64,000 nt of DNA from Dryococelus australis (GCA_029891345.1 CM057005.1:67093760-67157759); one strand, 5' to 3'. Positions 22,260 through 33,390 are shown, counted from the first letter of the stretch. Notes: generated by a model not told the origin, from the sequence alone. Numbers and translations: made by a program.

Positions 22260-25200
22260 ATGAACACAAATAAAAATCAACTGATGTCTAATATGATGAC
22301 GACCATGGCAATGAAAAAGGCTAATACAACTGGTAATGACTGGAAAGAATATATATTTAAGAAAGATGTTTTTTTGAAAAAAAGAAGAAGAAATCTCAAG
22401 AGAAGTATGTCAACTGTGAAACTTGTAATCACTTTTACAAACCATCTCTCATAAGAAGTCATCTTAGAAGTAGATTGCACAAAAGTCTTACACCAATACA
22501 TAATAAATCACACGAACCAACAAATGCATGGGAAATTTTTAAAAAACCACGACATTTAATGTCAAAACAGAAGTTCCCACGAGAGAAACCAGTGAAATGT
22601 GAAGCTTGTAGTCACTATTACAAACCGTCTCTCATAAGAAGTAACTTGAGAAGTAAAATTCATAAGTACACACCCAGATTCAGTGTAGAAGAAATCGAAA
22701 CAGCATTTCAAAGTAGGATCAAGACTTATGTTGTAAAGAATGCGAATGTATAAGAAGACCCAAATCATTTCCTAAACGATGTAAAAGAAACTGTCACGGA
22801 ACTAATTAATAAACATTTAAAATCACTCAAAGTGAACATGAAACTCTTCACTGAGTACAAAAGGGGAATTGGTGGGAATATTGAATATGTAGAAAGCTCA
22901 TTTAAAACAAAGAACGAAATTATACTGAAATCGACTAATCTGGAAGAATATTATGCCAACAGCATATCGAAAATCATAGCTGAGATGGTGGCTTTTGAAG
23001 AAAAGGGATCTCAGTGGGTACTCAACAGAATATTTAAACTAGATGTGCGAATAAATAAACATGTACCATGCAAGGGCAGTTCTTATGTTGATCTCCCAGA
23101 AAAAAATCAAAGATAAGCAGGCGGTAATTAATGTTAAGAACAATGATCAAAAACATTTTTTGTGGTCTGCTCTATCTGCATTGCATCAAGTACAAAGATA
23201 CCCCCAAAGAGTGAATAAATACATAGCTTACGAATATTAGTTTGATGATGCACTTAAGGGTGTGGAATTTCCAATGAAATTGGATAGCATACCAACCTTT
23301 GAGAAAAGAAGTGAAATTTCTATTAATGTATATGCATTCGAAGAAAAAGATGGTGATAAGAAATATATAAGCTGCTCATTAAAAACAACAAAAAATAAGA
23401 TGGATAAGCACATTAACCTACTATATATCAAAGACGAAAAGAACGGCCACTACTGCTGGATAAAAAGTTTTTCGAGACTTATAGCATGACAAGTAACAAA
23501 TGATAGTCACAAAATATATATATATATGTGCAACATTTCTTCTCTGTAAGTAAGCTAAAAGATCACGAACAAGACTGCCGAGATCACGATGGCGTTAGAG
23601 TTGAACTACCATCTAAAGGAAAAAATTACATATTAAGATTTAAAAACAAAAATCATTCTTTGAGAGTTCTGTTTGTAATATATGCTGATTTTGAATGTTT
23701 GTTGACTAAAATTGAAACTTACCAACCAAACCTCCACGAATCCTACACAAAACCATACCAAAAACACGAGCCTATTAGCTTCTGTTGTTATGTAAAATAC
23801 GAACATGGATACTTTAAACCACCAGTAACTTATGAAGGATCTGATGCATCTAGTGTATTCGTTAAAATGCTAATGGAAGAAGCAAAGTCTATTGGTAATA
23901 TATATACAAATGAAAAGCCAATGCTTCCATTAACTCAGAAAGAACAAATTGTTTATGATACAGCTACCCATTGTCATATATGAGAAAAGTCTTTGAATGG
24001 TGATTCTGTGAGATCATGATCATCTTACGGGGAAATTTAGGGGAGCTGCACACAGAGATTGTAACTTATCGTATAGAAATCCATGTTTTCTCCCAGTGTT
24101 TATACACAATCACTCTGATTTTGACACACGTTTATTCATAAGAGATCTTGGGACCAATGAAAATAAAATTGATCCAATTCCCAACAACGTAGAAAAATAT
24201 ATTTCTTTTACGAAACATGTATGTGAAAGAGTAAATCTTAGATTTATTGACTCATTTAAATTTATGGCTAGTAGTATTAATAAACTCTCTAGCAACCTTT
24301 CCAGAAGCCAATTCCGAGAAACGTGTAAGCATTTTTCCAATGAACTTCTTGATTTTGTTATAAGAAAATGTGTTTATCCATATGACTACATGGATAGTGG
24401 TGAAAAATTTTGTGAGACATCACTTCCATCCAAAGATGCATTTTACAACAAACTCAATAAATGTGACATTGCAGACAAAGATTACGAATTTGCGAGAAAG
24501 GTGGGGGAAAATTCAACATAAAATCTCTAAGAGAGTACAAGAACTCTATAACAAATCTGATATATTGATATTGTCTGATATAATGGAAATTTTTAGAGAT
24601 GAATGTCTCAAAACATATAAGCTAGATCCAACATGGTATTTCACGGCCCCAGGGTTAGCGTGGGATGCTATGCTCAAACATACTAAAATAGAATTGGAAT
24701 TATTAACAGATTGCAACATGATTTTGATGATAGAAAAAGGTGTTTGTGGTGGAATTTCACAATGTTGTAAGTGATATGCTAAAGCAAATAATAAATATAT
24801 AAATGCTTATGACAGTACAAAGGAAATCTTTTATCTTTATATCTGGATGCCAATAACTTACATGGATGGGCTATGAGCCAGTATTTACCCTATGGTGGGT
24901 TTAAGTGGAGAAATACAAATATAGATGTAACAAAAATAGAAGATGATGCTAGCAAAGGGTATATATTAGAAGTTGATTTGGAATACCCACATGAACTACA
25001 CGATCTCCACAAAGATCTGCCATTGGCACCAGAGAATAAAATACCGGAAGGTTCAAAAAACCCCAAACTCTTGACTAGTCTGAATGGTAAGAAGAAATAT
25101 GTATTACACTATGCAAATCTTAAGCAATATCTATCTCTTGTAATGAAGTTGAAAAAGATCCATCGAGTTCTGGAGTTTGGTCAATCATATTGGTTCAAGT

Positions 25201-26049
25201 CCTATATCGATCTAAACACAAATATGCGAACAAAGTCTACAAATGACTTTGAAAAAGATTTATACAAACTAATTTACAATTATGTTTTTGAAAAAACAAT
25301 GGAAAATATTATAAACAGAGTGGATATACAGTTGTGCACAAGTTCTAAGCAAATGGATAAACTAGTGGCTAAACCAAACTTTAAAGATAGAACTATATTT
25401 ACTAACTCTTTGGTTGCGGTTCATATGAATAAAACAAAACTGTGCTTCAACAAACCCATTTATGTTGGACTGAGCATACTTGATCTATCGAAAGTCTTAA
25501 TGTACTATTTTCACTATACTATAATGAAATTAAAGTATGGGAAAATATTGAACTGTGCTACTGAGATACTGATTCATACATCTGTTAAATAAAAACATCA
25601 GACTTCTACAGTGACATGAAAGAAATGGTCGATCATTTTGATACTTCTGACTATAAAAAAGATAATCCATATGATATATCGTTAGTTAACAAAAAGATTT
25701 ATTAGTAAAATGAAAGATGAATGTAATGGAAAAATAATGGAAGAATTTATTGGATTAAAATCGAAAATGTATGCAATAAATGTGGAAGGTGGTGTAAAGA
25801 AAAGAGCAAAGGTTGAGAAAAACACTGTAGTCAGAAATGAGATTAGTTTTTGTAACTACAAAAAGTGTTTGTTTGGTAAAAAAAAAAGTGTTGTAGAAAA
25901 GTATAAATCGTATTAAAAGTAAGAAACATGAACTCTATACGATTGAGTTGAGAAAAAAAGCATTATGTCCCAAAGATGACAAAAGATTTATTCTGAAAGA
26001 TGGTATTAATACACTACCATGGGGGCACTACAAAACTGAAAAAGAGTGA
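22260..26049 (+). pseudogene. Polinton protein-primed DNA polymerase B (fossil)
   Basis: Blocks appear in family order. Two C2H2-like units carrying CEACSHYYKPSLIRS lie near the start. A middle block runs HINLLYIKDE to WIKSFSRL. An exonuclease I block reads YADFECLL, and a palm-proximal block starts MSQYLPYGGFKW, with YPHELHDLHKDLPLAP after it. A C-terminal block holds DDKRFILKDG and LPWGHYKTEKE. In the family this enzyme replicates the element from a terminal protein. The gene starts at the inner edge of the left terminal repeat with a TAATAAATG context and ends just before a hairpin (26076-26103). It is broken into about eight pieces. Confidence 0.92.
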
Positions 26050-26075
26050 TACTATGAAATACTTTTTTAATTATG

Positions 26076-26103
26076 TTTTTAATGGGATACTTCCCATTAA
26101 AAA
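26076..26103. terminator. AT-rich hairpin at the end of the polymerase gene
   Basis: Perfect 11-bp stem TTTTTAATGGG / CCCATTAAAAA with loop ATACTT, about 25 bp after the last polymerase block. It is one of a set of similar hairpins in this Polinton, most with AATGG/CCATT stems. The hairpin is directly visible; its role as a transcript 3'-end signal is inferred. Confidence 0.6.
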
Positions 26104-26167
26104 ACGCTGTTATAGTATTGTTATCTACTCTTTGTAATTTTTCTTTAAAATTATATAACAGTAAATG

Positions 26168-26195
26168 TTTTTAATGGATAACCAGCCATTAAAAA
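26168..26195. terminator. AT-rich hairpin at the end of the major capsid gene
   Basis: Stem TTTTTAATGG / CCATTAAAAA (10 bp, perfect) with an 8-nt loop. It lies just beyond the 3' end of the minus-strand capsid gene, facing the polymerase hairpin across the convergent junction. Confidence 0.6.
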
Positions 26196-26199
26196 TTAA

Positions 26200-27481
26200 T
26201 AACCATACATCTTTGCACACTATTAGACTTACAGAGATTCTTTCACTTTTAACATCATAAATTAGGTTTCTTTGGCATACTAGTACCACATTACAAATAG
26301 TTGAAGCCAATATTGGCATATTAAAATCATCTGTAAGTTTCATATTAGTTCGATCTTTTACAATAGTGGTTTTTCTTTAAGAACAATCAATAACATAAAT
26401 GGTCTTCTCCCAATAAATGACCCAGAGTTGAAGCACAGTAATATATTATGATAATGGGTAACTAGTTTAGTCTTTGAATTTCTAAAATCATTGTAAGAAA
26501 TATATATCTTATCGAAAATTTTATCATCAATGTTTAAATTACTATTCTCTTTGGGAAACAATTCATTCCATCCATTCTTAATAGAAATATTTTTAACAAA
26601 ACAAGAGTCAATCATTGAACTGTGTGTGAATTGCCCACGATCTTCTTTTCTGTTTTGCTGAAAACCTACAATGACAAAGTCTGGCATATCGAATAGGATT
26701 GAATTGAACTGATCTTTTATATGAAACTCAAATGAGTTTGCATAAGTAGGTACTGGTTTTTCAAGACATTGCCAATAATTAAAACCAACTGGAATTTTGG
26801 GGTGTTTGTATAATTTTGCTTTAATTTTGTCTCCATAAATAGGATCATATTCAACAATTGCCCACAGAATTTCCATTTTCTCAATTACAATTTTAGCAGC
26901 ATCTGGTCTACTATCTTCATCATCAGATCCATTTGCTTTCTTTGGGGGTCTTCTGTAAAAAGAAACGTCATCATTATAATTTCGAATGAATGTGATCTTG
27001 TACCCACCTTTCCCGAATATTTCATTACAATCTCTCATAAACCGAAACAAATATCTTAATGGATAGGTAATTTCGTTATGCTTATCTTTCCTAACATATT
27101 TACCTAGTTCTATCCCCAACATTTGGAAGTATGCTGATTCTGATTCCAAACCTAGCAATGTATGCATCACTGTTGAAGTGATGCCAAGGTTGTCAATACT
27201 TTCGATTATACAACCATGTTTAAAGATCTCTAATCTTGAGAACTAGAATGGGAAGAAATTCTCACAAAGATTAATAGTTGAAGCTTTCTTATAATCTGTA
27301 TTTGTATCTCTTTTAGTTAGCTTATACTGTTGGTATGCATAAGCTTCATTCGGATGTGAAATGCATCGCCAATAGGAATATCAAACTCAATGTGCTTGTT
27401 GTATTCATTCAAATTATTTTTTGTTTGGTCGTTTGGAGGAAACGACTGATGCTCATAACTTTCAATTTTTTGTTGATTCAT
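26200..27481 (-). pseudogene. Polinton major capsid protein, double jelly-roll type (fossil)
   Basis: The minus-strand 270-residue piece (26358-27170) holds FNYWQCLEKPVP, then FVIVGFQQNRKEDRG, then a SCFVKNISIKNGWNELFP block and NLNIDD. It matches, from memory, the widespread insect Polinton protein with YVIVGFQTNR followed by HCNLKNM. The first part near 27481 (MNQQKIESYEHQSFPPND, then EFDIPIGDAF) and the end near 26220 (STICNVVLVCQRNLIYD) fit the same family. It would form the icosahedral shell. The start context is TATAATAAATG. Broken in a few places. Confidence 0.8.
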
Positions 27482-27569
27482 TTATTATATAGAAATAAAA
27501 TTCTTGTACAACTACACTTTTCTTATCACCCCAATAAATTACAACTACTATCAAAACCTAACCATTTAA

Positions 27570-28579
27570 TTAGCAGCTTAGTCCTTTTCTTTGCAAAACT
27601 TCTTCCACTAAGTAGACTTTATCATATTTGGTCTTAGGCGGCTCTGGCTTATAAAAAATACATTTAATAAGTTCATTTTTTAAATCTTTTATTCTGTATG
27701 TCGTGGGGTTTGTGTGCAATACTTCACGAACCTCAAATACTTCAGTGGACAAATTTGGTGTATACCCTTTTTCAAACAAATTTTTACTTTTACTAACTTT
27801 ATCTCCTATTGCAAACTTTGGTTTAACCATTTTTCTTTCTCCTCCATACATGTTGATTAGAATAGAACTTCCATTCTTTGCAATTACAATGGTGGGTTTC
27901 ATTCTGATTATACTGTGAACAAAGTTATTGTATTCCCTTGTTAATTTAGGTAATATAGCCACCCATTTATAGCTTCCCTGCACAGTAAATATCTTCCACA
28001 TTTTCCCCTTCAATGTTCTATTAAATATTTCTACAGTGCTAGCTTTCTTTTCACTATATGTTGAATAGTGTGTTATGTTGTTATTGGCCATTAATGTCTT
28101 ACATGATTTATTGTAAAATTCTTTCCCTTTGTCGGTTTGTAAATGCATGGGTTTTTGATCATTCAAAACAGTTTTAAATGCTAACATAACATTTTTCACC
28201 AGTTTTATCTTTGATTGGTATTGCCCATACATATTTGGAAAAAACATATATCATGGTTAACATAAATTTAAAACCTTTGTTAATTCTATGTATTCCTTTT
28301 AAAGATCCAGAATTCATCTCAACTAAATCAGCTTGCCAAAGATCATCAATACCAAAAGATAGAACAGTTCTTCTGGGAAAGTTTTTCGTATTGGTTTATG
28401 AATTTCATTTACAAAATCGTTTTTTATACCCCCACCAGTGAATATCGAGTTATTGGTAACACAACATCAACACACATTTAATTCTTACTTTGTTATTATT
28501 TGTAAGTTCATATGAAATTTTACCATTTAGTGTATTTTTCATAGATTTGAGACAGTATACATATGTTATCATTGTTCAT
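27570..28579 (-). pseudogene. Polinton integrase, retroviral-type DDE (fossil)
   Basis: The 225-residue piece (27570-28247) contains LQTDKGKEFYN, then STYSEKKASTVEIFNRTLKG, the second-D and E blocks of the RVE integrase core. A chromodomain-like tail follows (GYTPNLSTEVFEVREVL, then YRIKDLKNE). Upstream, on the same strand, FPRRTVLSFGIDDLWQADLV is the zinc-binding/first-D region. In the family it inserts the element and makes the 6-bp duplication. Its start shares a 26-bp divergent region with the + strand gene at 28600. Broken in a few places. Confidence 0.88.
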
Positions 28580-28602
28580 TTTATTTATTTATATAATAAA
28601 TG
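28577..28602. promoter_or_regulatory. Tight divergent promoter between integrase and the 28600 gene
   Basis: The two ATGs (28579 on -, 28600 on +) are separated by 20 bp consisting only of A and T: TTTATTTATTTATATAATAA. Both starts have the element's (T)AATAAATG-like context. Any promoter for both genes must lie in or over this stretch. Confidence 0.55.
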
Positions 28603-29651
28603 AGACAACAAAAATTGTAAACAATATAAAGAAGAATATAGAGAGAAAAAGACAGCTCATTGAAAAGTTTAAAACTTTTAGAAAATTTCGCCATGATGAA
28701 TATGATAAAAATTAAAAACACGAATAACCATTGATAGATACGATAGAAGATTTGGGACAAAAAATTGGACAAGTAACAAATGACAATAAGAACTTAATAA
28801 AAGAACTTGTTTCATTTGTTGATAAGAATTTAGACTACCCACAGACACCAACAGAAACATCTTTTGAAAGAAAACTGTTTGTAAAACATACACCGATGAA
28901 TGCTGTGACGATGGCAAAAACACATTGACGATGACGATGAACACTACAACGTCGACGAATGCTACGACAAAGCGTTGCGATGTTTGAAAACTGATATCTC
29001 ACAGTTAACTAACTACAAAACAACATTTATTGATAAGAAAGTGGCCAATTTCTTAATTGACTCCAAAGACGAGATGATGTTTTTGGTCTAAAGGCTCATA
29101 AAGATAGATTGGGTATTGGTGATAGCGAAACAACATTCAACAATGACGAATTTACTGTAAAAGGCCGAACATACACTGAAACTGATGGTTTGATAAAATT
29201 ACTAACTAGTAAGAAAGTATCAGAAAGTGACTACACTGCAACCGACTATGAACACTATAGTTGTATCCTAATAGATACAAACACAGTTTTTCAAAACAAT
29301 GATCCAAACTTGGGAATGCCAAAATCAAGTAAAGGGAATAAACGGAAAATTATTTTTAAACCTATATATGAATTGATCAAAAAGAAATGTCCCTCGCCTA
29401 AAAAGGGGAAAGGTATAAAGAAGTATACAGACTATCCTAAAGAATACACATGGATGGATGATGTTAGGATGCTTATTGATCGACTTCTCGTTATTTATGG
29501 CGAAGAGAATGCTGGAAATGATAACTATTACAATGAAAAAGTTGGAATAATGAATATGCTCAACAGCAAGTTTAGTGAATTTGTTATGAATAATCCAAAA
29601 GGTATACCATATCTGATACAATTGTCGAACACAACACCACATGCTTTTTGA
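28600..29651 (+). pseudogene. Polinton-associated protein of unknown function (fossil)
   Basis: The best preserved part is 29109-29651 (180 residues). It includes FTVKGRTYTETDGLIKLLT, then QNNDPNLGMPKSSKGNK and a KYTDYPKEYTWMDDVRM block. The NNDP and RPKSSRG-like motifs recur, from memory, in an uncharacterised protein found beside integrase and capsid genes in insect Polintons. The first part is acidic/helical (DLGQKIGQVTNDNKNLIKEL). Function unknown; a virion or replication role is a guess. Broken. Confidence 0.6.
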
Positions 29652-29652
29652 G

Positions 29653-30004
29653 AGTCGGAGCATCACGGAAAAGGGTTACTCAATAATATAATAAATTCAC
29701 TACCTTTTGAGTTGCATGCACCTGGTTATCAGTACTTAGGTCCGGGTACCAAACTAAAAGAGAGAATTGTGGTGATAAACCCATTAATCCACTAGATGTG
29801 GCTGCAATGGAACATGATACAGCTTATCATCATCATAAAGACCTATCTGAAAGGCATGTAGCTGACAAAGAACTAGAAAAGAAAGCATTCAAAAGATTGT
29901 TAAGTTCAGATGCTGATCTCAATGAGAGATTGTGGGTTGGTATTACTGTATCTGCGATGCATATTAAATGTAAGCTTGGCTGGGGAATTAAAATGAAATT
30001 ATAA
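29653..30004 (+). pseudogene. Phospholipase A2-like domain (fossil)
   Basis: Contains HAPGYQYLGPGT, a calcium-loop-like YxGxG block, followed by NPLDVAAMEHDTAYHHHKD, which fits the DxxAxxHDxxY catalytic block of the parvovirus VP1-type PLA2. In parvoviruses this domain breaches endosomal membrane. Similar domains are known, from memory, in adintovirus-like Polintons. It is placed directly before the pX-like peptide, in a run of virion-entry and maturation genes. Broken. Confidence 0.75.
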
Positions 30005-30021
30005 AATATTTGTTATAATAA

Positions 30022-30436
30022 ATGAAAGTAAAAACCCATTGAATTTCATGTTTCTAATGAGTTGAAGGGTTTGAATATTGATCCTTTCCTAAAGAAAGAC
30101 CAACTGGAACGTAAAAACAAGAAACTAAAGGAGGACAAAGGGATGGCTATAACAATTTCAGTTCCACAACTTAAGAAAATGTCCAAAGAAATGAAAACTG
30201 GAAATGGTCTGACAGTTCACATGGGTAGATTTTTACCCTTAATCTTCGCAGTATTGGGAGCTCTAGGAGCATTAGCTGGTGGTGCACCATCTATCGCTAC
30301 ATCATTAATTAATGCTAAGAAGAAAAACCAAGAATTGGAACAATGCAGACATCATTTAGCTATGGAGGAATACGGCAAGAGATTGAAGAATGTTAAGTGG
30401 GGTAAAAATGTTAAAAATAGTAACTCCACTGAGTAA
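30022..30436 (+). pseudogene. pX/Mu-like virion peptide with hydrophobic segment (fossil)
   Basis: The 124-residue piece has a basic N-terminal half, a hydrophobic glycine/alanine segment (GRFLPLIFAVLGALGALAGG) and a charged tail (NAKKKNQELEQCRHHLAMEE). This layout matches the insect Polinton segment that precedes the protease and is compared to adenovirus pX/pVI. A TTATAATAAATGA start motif sits at 30022. Confidence 0.65.
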
Positions 30437-30439
30437 CTT

Positions 30440-30817
30440 TGATATTGATAAAATGGTTAAAAAATTAAACATTAAAAATTTCCAAGGTGTATTATGATCT
30501 ATGAGCTACTTAACACACCACTCGATAATGAATGTGGGATTGTTAATCTAGATGTTTCAACAAACAACTTTGGTACACACTGGGTATGCTATTGGAAAAA
30601 AGCAAACAACAAATATTATTTTGATTCATTTGGTGGAAATCCACCCCGACAATTAATAGCATATCTCAGAAGTAATATTTTTATAATGATGATAGAATTC
30701 AAAATTTCAATCAAGTAACTTGTGGTCATTTGTGTTTAATTGAGCTAAATCACTTTTCACATAATTTTAAATTTTCAAAAATTATTTCACTATTAATAAA
30801 CAATGGATATATGTGAA
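30440..30817 (+). pseudogene. Adenain-like maturation cysteine protease (fossil)
   Basis: Shows ECGIVNLD, then GTHWVCYW (catalytic histidine block), YYFDSFGGNPP (acidic block) and downstream a CGHLCLIEL cysteine block, the order of Ulp1/adenain-type proteases. In the family it trims capsid proteins. It directly follows the pX-like part, as in other insect Polintons. Broken. Confidence 0.85.
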
Positions 30818-31316
30818 AATGCATTAATGAGCTCTTGGATTGAAGATCAAATTAAAGGATACATGGACATTGATACAACTACTGAGAAGATCAATCCTAA
30901 TGATTTTGTTTCCTTTACACAGTTCAACGACTTTATAGCCATGTTGGCAATAAATTAAAGATCATTGGATAAAGCCTATCTTACGTACTTGGAAGTAGAT
31001 AATAATATAGATTTTGAACAAAAAAGACTTAGAAATACAGGAGATCCCATTGCACCGATGGATGCAGACAATTTAGAGTACTATCAGCAAAACAGAGTTA
31101 ACATTATTCGTTTAGTTGGAGAATACAGTTCAAAAGAAGAAATATTTTACTTGAATAGTAATCAAGTAGAATATTCTTTTATGAGAGATGGAACTATAGT
31201 TGAAATAATAATAAAACCAGTAAAATATAAAAGTGTTATCAACTTATACCATCAATGGAAAAACATTTGACACGTATAAAACTTTTGAAGTACACCCTGA
31301 TATATTTTTTTAAATA
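30803..31316 (+). pseudogene. Polinton protein of unknown function (fossil)
   Basis: The first part is MDICENALMSSWIEDQIKGY; the longer piece at 30965-31270 includes VDNNIDFEQKRLRNTGDP and EYYQQNRVNIIRLVGEY. No domain recognised. It starts after TATTAATAAACAATGG, overlapping the protease end by a few bases, and is followed by a hairpin at 31407. It could be a minor virion component. Broken. Confidence 0.45.
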
Positions 31317-31406
31317 CCAAAAGCCCACAATGTACCCAACGGGACACTTGTGTTTATTGAAATAGTTATGGTATATGAATACATTTAAAAAGATCAGATT
31401 AGGTTA

Positions 31407-31436
31407 GTTTTTAATGGAAACCCTGCCATTAAGAAC
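31407..31436. terminator. AT-rich hairpin after the 30803 gene
   Basis: GTTTTTAATGG / CCATTAAGAAC stem (11 bp with one G-T pair), loop AAACCCTG. It uses the same stem sequence as the hairpins at 26076 and 26168. Confidence 0.6.
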
Positions 31437-31480
31437 AAAACTTACTTATAATCTAAGAATTTTAAAAATCTTTAATTTTA

Positions 31481-31498
31481 TAATGGTACTTACCATTA
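31481..31498. terminator. Hairpin at the 3' end of the ATPase gene
   Basis: Palindrome TAATGGTA-CT-TACCATTA, 20 bp beyond the minus-strand ATPase end. It shares the AATGG/CCATT core. With the hairpin at 31407 it forms a facing pair across a convergent junction, as at 26076/26168. Confidence 0.55.
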
Positions 31499-31517
31499 TT
31501 TAACTTACAAGTCATAT

Positions 31518-32151
31518 CTATTGTAACAAAACCATATTCATTATTCCAACATTTGAACAAGTCTCCCTAAATTTCTCAAATGACATATCACCACCAACAA
31601 AATCACTATGAATATGTTTAAGATTCATATTGTCTTGTCTGAATATGCAAAGAAACTTGGCATTGTCTCTTATAAGCTGCTTAGGTACTTTTGAGTATGT
31701 CTGGGCTAAATATAAACAATCAATATCTTTGTGTCTACCATGAGTAAAGTAATCCCTTACCATATTTTGATTTTCAAGTATAATATCATCGAAAACAACT
31801 ACAGACACGTTATGACATTCATTTACATCAACCATTTCTTCATTTGATGGAATGGAGTATGCTATTGGTTCATTAAATAATTTTGATGCTACATCTATAT
31901 ATTTCTTTAAATTGATATATTTTGGTTGGTCCAGACTTTTTGAACACATATAGAGAGTACCAAAGTCCAACCATCCCTGAGCATATATAAAATTATCTAT
32001 CATAAGTGTGGTATTTCCACAGTTAGTAGGACCAACTATCAAAAATATAATATTATTAGGTAATAATTCACCATGATGTTTTGTCGATAGTCTTGTCTGG
32101 TATTCTTATTTTAGTATCCCAGTCTACATGTTTCATGTTTTTCTTGCTCAT
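31518..32151 (-). pseudogene. FtsK/HerA-type genome-packaging ATPase (fossil)
   Basis: The 174-residue piece begins MIVGPTNCG (P-loop region) and contains NVSVVVFDDI (Walker B) and HGRHKDIDCLYLAQTY (sensor-like block), as in Polinton and adintovirus packaging ATPases. In the family it drives DNA into the capsid. The start at 32151 has a TATTAATAAATGAGC context and is divergent from the minor capsid gene 32 bp away. Broken. Confidence 0.88.
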
Positions 32152-32186
32152 TTATTAATAGATTTTTTTTAATGATATAATAAATG
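32149..32186. promoter_or_regulatory. Tight divergent promoter between ATPase and minor capsid genes
   Basis: 32 AT-rich bases separate the two ATGs (32151 on -, 32184 on +). Each ATG is preceded by TAATAA. This is the same design as 28577-28602. Confidence 0.55.
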
Positions 32187-32913
32187 AGTAAAGTATTCAA
32201 ACTAACAAATAACAAATCAGTGTTGAAGAAAAGACTACATTACCCTTTAGAGATAGAGGGGCACTCATTGGATTTAGTTCAGTTCTATACTACTTATCTA
32301 ACGCATAACATTATCTCTGGGATAAAATAAGCTATATTTTGTGGGTCAGAATGATATGGAATCAGCAATTGATATTCCAGTTGGCCAATATAGCTTAAAA
32401 GATCTTGAAGAAACTATAAGAGCAATTTTTTCATTTAGTGTAGATTCAATGGATGGGAAAGAAAATGATATATCTTTCGAGCTGGATAAAATAATCAACA
32501 GAGTGAAAGTAAAATGTACGCTTAAATTACAGCTTGGAAAACGGGGTTCAATAGGGAAACTTTTGGATTTTGTAGAAAATAAAACTATGAAAGCAAATGT
32601 GGACCATTATGGCAATACAATTTCAAAATTTGCTCGATTTGAAACAATAAATATACACTGTAATATAGTAAATTGTATGATATTAAAACATGATGAATAT
32701 AATCATAGAGAAACTAACATAATTGCCACTTTTAAACCAAGAACAAAATTTGGATTTGGCGACACAATCTAATACGAACCAGCTTATCCATTATTTTTTC
32801 CAGTGCAAACAAATCAATTTAATGAAATAATAGTTGAAATTAAAGATGAAAAAGGTAAGTCAAATGGCTTTGATTTGTCCGAAAGAACAGTGGTATTAGA
32901 GATGAAACCATAG
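32184..32913 (+). pseudogene. Polinton minor capsid (penton-like) protein (fossil)
   Basis: Blocks DIPVGQYSLKDLEETI, KRGSIGKLLDFVEN, FETINIHCNIVNCMI, then PLFFPVQTNQFNEIIVEIKD near the end. They match, from memory, insect Polinton minor capsid proteins with an IPxGxYxxxDxE start and a LPVNTNxxxxIxIxIVDQ end. Its pairing with the ATPase is typical. The start context is GATATAATAAATGAG. Broken. Confidence 0.75.
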
Positions 32914-32955
32914 ATATTTTTTGGGTTGGAATTAGTCATATTCTATATATAATAA

Positions 32956-32980
32956 CTTTAATAGTTTAAAAACTATTAAC
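32956..32980. terminator. Hairpin after the minor capsid gene
   Basis: TTAATAGTTT / AAACTATTAA stem (10 bp) with a minimal loop, about 45 bp after the coding region. It is AT-rich like the others but lacks the AATGG core. Confidence 0.5.
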
Positions 32981-33084
32981 GTTTCATGTGATAAAGATGA
33001 ATAATATTTCTATAGAAAGTGCAATGAAAGATTTAGAAAAAGAATTCAAAGTTTCGGCTACTTCCATTTTTGATTTCATAATTA

Positions 33085-33258
33085 TGCATATAATCCTGGT
33101 TCATTGATAAATACGGTATTAGGTTGCATATGGGTGAGCGATTTACTCACCACTAGATTTTTATAATCATTGCGATGTTTTTCTCTAACATGATCTCCAT
33201 TTACTTCTTAAGGATTTTTATATTCCAATATTTTTTCAACGTCTTTCATTTGAACCAT
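33085..33258 (-). pseudogene. BRO-N-like domain (fossil)
   Basis: The minus strand reads MVQMKDVEKILEYKNP, then HVREKHRNDYKNL, then MQPNTVFINEPGLYA. The L-x-Y-x-NP, DHVxxxxK and T-x-F-INE-x-GLY pattern is that of the BRO-N/antirepressor domain of baculoviruses and other large DNA viruses. The family role is DNA binding or regulation. It lies near the right end of the Polinton. Short and broken. Confidence 0.6.
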
Positions 33259-33349
33259 AGATTATTTTATTCGTCGATAATAATAAACACCTTTTTACCA
33301 CAGTAGATAAGTTTATTGTTCACATTGCCGAAGTCAGAGCGATAATTGT

Positions 33350-33377
33350 GTTTTAATGATTGGACAACCATTAAAAC
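33350..33377. terminator. Hairpin at the 3' end of the right-end small gene
   Basis: GTTTTAATG / CATTAAAAC stem (9 bp, perfect), loop of 10. It is positioned on the 3' side of the minus-strand gene at 33440-33733 and again uses the TTTTAATG stem. Confidence 0.55.
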
Positions 33378-33390
33378 TTTATAGAGATAT

